DNA of 23,563 nt, taken from JALUUH01 sp964636675 (GTDB taxonomy: Bacteria > Pseudomonadota > Gammaproteobacteria > S012-40). Positions 22,533 through 23,563 of this stretch are shown here, in pieces. The DNA lies in NCBI GenBank assembly GCA_964636675.1, contig CAZWUO010000034.1, positions 1 through 23,563 of the forward strand, read 5' to 3'. The stretch's first letter is position 1; each line of letters starts with the position of its first letter. The position numbers were made by a program, and so were the translations under genes. Under the pieces are notes generated by a model, which was given only the letters and a program-made list of their open reading frames with translations, did no database searches and had not been told where the DNA came from.

Positions 22533-22670
22533 TTAATGACGCATTACCATTTGATGAGCAATACCACGCTCTAAGTTTATGGTCTTTTTTACCTCCAACG
22601 CCTTGCCATCAAGCACCCATATTTTTGGCGCTTGGCGACTGGAAACAATAAATCCATTTTTATGCATCAT
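22533..22670 (-). pseudogene. Fragment resembling a cytochrome-d1 / NirF beta-propeller blade
   Basis: An ATG at 22670 opens 45 codons containing GFIVSSRQAPKIWVLDGKAL and INLERGIAHQMV, ending MRHstop. The S-R-Q-A-P-K-I-W-V-L-D phrase looks like one blade of the d1-type propeller found in NirS/NirF and YVTN-repeat proteins. A full protein has about eight blades and 400 residues, so this is a remnant if the match is right. It has no clear ribosome site. It lies between a membrane microprotein gene and the merR promoter. Family assignment comes from recalled motif likeness only. Confidence 0.45.
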
Positions 22671-22704
22671 TTATATTCTATGGTTGTTAGGGTCTGTTGA
22701 TATT

Positions 22705-22842
22705 TTATTTATCACGTTTAGCAAACCACCAAAGCAAGTAAACAAGTAGTATTATCCCACCCACAATCGCCACCCAAAACAACCAATGGTGACTACCTGG
22801 CATTCCAGTTTCATGCATTGTATTCATAATTTCATGTGGCAT
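22705..22842 (-). CDS. 45-aa single-pass membrane microprotein
   Basis: ATG 22842 with AGGAGG at 5-nt spacing opens 45 codons. The N-terminal part is Met/His-rich (MPHEIMNTMHETGMPGSHHW). One helix follows at about residues 21-41 (LFWVAIVGGIILLVYLLWWF), then AKRDK. The positive C-terminal end suggests N-out/C-in, leaving the Met/His segment in the periplasm where it could bind copper. It resembles small cytochrome-oxidase-associated or copper-operon microproteins in build, but I cannot name a family. It follows the response regulator by 41 nt. Confidence 0.68.
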   Translation of the reverse strand: MPHEIMNTMHETGMPGSHHWLFWVAIVGGIILLVYLLWWFAKRDK

Positions 22843-22883
22843 ACGACCTCCTATAAACGCGTCACTTATTGTTATGACCCTTA

Positions 22884-23276
22884 CTACACCAATGCGCGTT
22901 GAATATGCGTTAACAACAATTCTTCATTAAACGGTTTGTCAAGAAAAGCAACCGCTCCTGCTGCCATAGCCTGCGCTATCTGTTGCTCATTGGCGTGTCC
23001 ACTCACAAAAATTACCGGTAAACACGGGCAACGTTGGCACAGCAATTGCTGGAGCGCTAAACCGTTCATGCCAGGCATTTGTAAATCTAAAACAAGGCAA
23101 GCATTCGCAGGCTCCGCAAAACAACAATCACTAATATTTTTCTCCAGAGCTTTGATAAAGTCCTCAGCTGAACTATAAGCCATCACCTGATGGCTGTGTG
23201 ATTCCAATAACCATTGCACGGAATCGCGCCCCGAAGCATCGTCGTCAACCACGAAAATTTTATGACAGTTGCACAT
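22884..23276 (-). CDS. Single-domain response regulator (FixJ-type REC), Cys-rich
   Basis: Protein of 130 aa consisting of a receiver domain only. The acidic pocket VVDDD is at residues 9-13, the phosphoacceptor Asp64 in LVLDLQMPGMNG, the Thr/Ser site VSG at 91-93, and Lys114 in LDKPF. The DKPF form is typical of FixJ-like receivers, but the HTH output domain is absent; two stop codons (TAG TAA) follow the REC domain. It has eight Cys (2, 4, 51, 52, 60, 80, 83, 85), far more than usual for REC. ATG 23276 overlaps the leader-ORF stop as TGATG, which decides the start. A partner kinase is not in the window. Confidence 0.88.
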   Translation of the reverse strand: MCNCHKIFVVDDDASGRDSVQWLLESHSHQVMAYSSAEDFIKALEKNISDCCFAEPANACLVLDLQMPGMNGLALQQLLCQRCPCLPVIFVSGHANEQQIAQAMAAGAVAFLDKPFNEELLLTHIQRALV

Positions 23277-23311
23277 CAATCAAATCTCAATCTGCGTAAT
23301 CGACAAAGCAT
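23276..23311 (-). CDS. 11-codon leader ORF coupled to the response regulator
   Basis: AGGAGG lies 5 nt before ATG 23311, the best ribosome site near the regulator. The frame reads MLCRLRRLRFD and stops at TGA 23278-23276, which shares its A with the regulator ATG (TGATG). The regulator itself has only a weak ribosome site, so it is probably translated by reinitiation after this leader. The peptide is Arg/Leu-rich. Confidence 0.6.
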   Translation of the reverse strand: MLCRLRRLRFD

Positions 23312-23370
23312 AAACACCTCCTGATTAAACAGACTAATAGAAGATGCTGCAAAACGAAATTGGGAATGAT

Positions 23371-23398
23371 CCTAGATAATATTAGGGTTTTCCCTAGG
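23371..23398. promoter_or_regulatory. Overlapping inverted repeats, candidate operator
   Basis: The inner repeat TAGGG-TTTT-CCCTA (23383-23396) is perfect. An outer repeat CCTAG (23371-23375) / CTAGG (23394-23398) overlaps it. It lies 60 nt upstream of the leader ORF start. A TAATATTAT stretch next to it on the minus strand could be a -10 element. The position fits a regulator-binding site. Confidence 0.45.
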
Positions 23399-23545
23399 CT
23401 AAGCGGAGAATTGATAGAAATACACGACTATTACTGAAGAACAAGAACAAGCGAATGTTAGATATTTAATATCAACCTAGAATCCGCAGTTGAACGACAT
23501 GCAGAGTACGTTTTTAAGCGTGAAGAGCAAGACGCGATGAGGCGG

Positions 23546-23559
23546 AATAGCCGGCTATT
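23546..23559. repeat. 14-bp perfect palindrome at the window edge
   Basis: AATAGCCGGCTATT equals its own reverse complement. It lies four bases from the end of the window, in sequence with no recognisable gene. It could be part of a mobile element end or a protein-binding site. Confidence 0.6.
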
Positions 23560-23563
23560 GCAA

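Larger units (their letters stand above)
23312..23563. other. Gene-free right end of the window
   Basis: No convincing gene on either strand. It holds the inverted repeat at 23371-23398, upstream of the response regulator, and an unexplained final stretch (from about 23476, beginning CCTAGAATCCGCAGTTGA) that includes a 14-bp perfect palindrome. It probably carries the promoter for the leader ORF and regulator. Confidence 0.6.

Overview
All genes in this 23.6 kb window lie on the minus strand, so transcription runs from right to left. There are about 27 intact genes, several microproteins and several gene fragments. The content suggests a Gram-negative proteobacterium, probably gamma or beta, with facultatively anaerobic and metal-rich physiology. 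Pointers are outer-membrane and lipoprotein-sorting proteins, RquA (rhodoquinone synthesis), a pyruvate:ferredoxin-type oxidoreductase, c-type cytochromes, PilZ, and a MerR/CopA metal module. The genus cannot be told from the sequence. I see no tRNA, rRNA, CRISPR array or complete mobile element.

Region A (about 1-7720, envelope lipid module). Reading in the direction of transcription: a 35-aa His-tailed membrane microprotein, a geranylgeranyl-reductase-like FAD oxidoreductase with a Cys-rich tail, a frame-broken small membrane protein, a ClsB-like cardiolipin synthase, a methyltransferase, a patatin-like phospholipase, a lycopene-cyclase-domain membrane protein, a LolA-like periplasmic protein, and a LolD-like ATPase with its FtsX/LolE-type permease. 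The permease runs into the window edge, where its frame stops looking like a permease. Several genes overlap by 4-10 nt.

Region B (about 7877-16023, low-potential electron metabolism). Glutamate dehydrogenase, a small cytochrome c, RquA, a membrane-anchored monoheme cytochrome, a two-helix membrane protein, then porG, porA, porB and a GltD-like flavoprotein that carries a PorD-type ferredoxin domain at its C-terminus. The porB/gltD junction is tandemly duplicated (2 x 260 bp, period 287 bp, about 93% identical), leaving an orphan porB tail and an orphan gltD start. These genes could join oxidative decarboxylation of 2-oxoacids to rhodoquinone-linked anaerobic respiration.

Region C (about 16127-22508, metals and outer-membrane electron transfer). 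A PilZ protein, a YHS membrane protein, an isoprenylcysteine-methyltransferase-like protein, a YHS-HMBD protein, a fused monoheme cytochrome/outer-membrane barrel resembling the Cyc2 type, and a CopA-type P1B ATPase with YHS, Cys-rich linker and two HMBD modules. Upstream lie a small ORF and a MerR regulator with a textbook MerR promoter (20-bp spacer holding a 19-bp near-perfect palindrome).

Region D (about 22533-23563). A 45-codon fragment resembling a cytochrome-d1/NirF beta-propeller blade, a 45-aa membrane microprotein, and a Cys-rich single-domain response regulator preceded by an 11-codon leader ORF whose stop overlaps the regulator start (TGATG). Upstream of it is a compact inverted repeat. 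The last 90 bp hold a 14-bp perfect palindrome and may be the edge of a mobile element.
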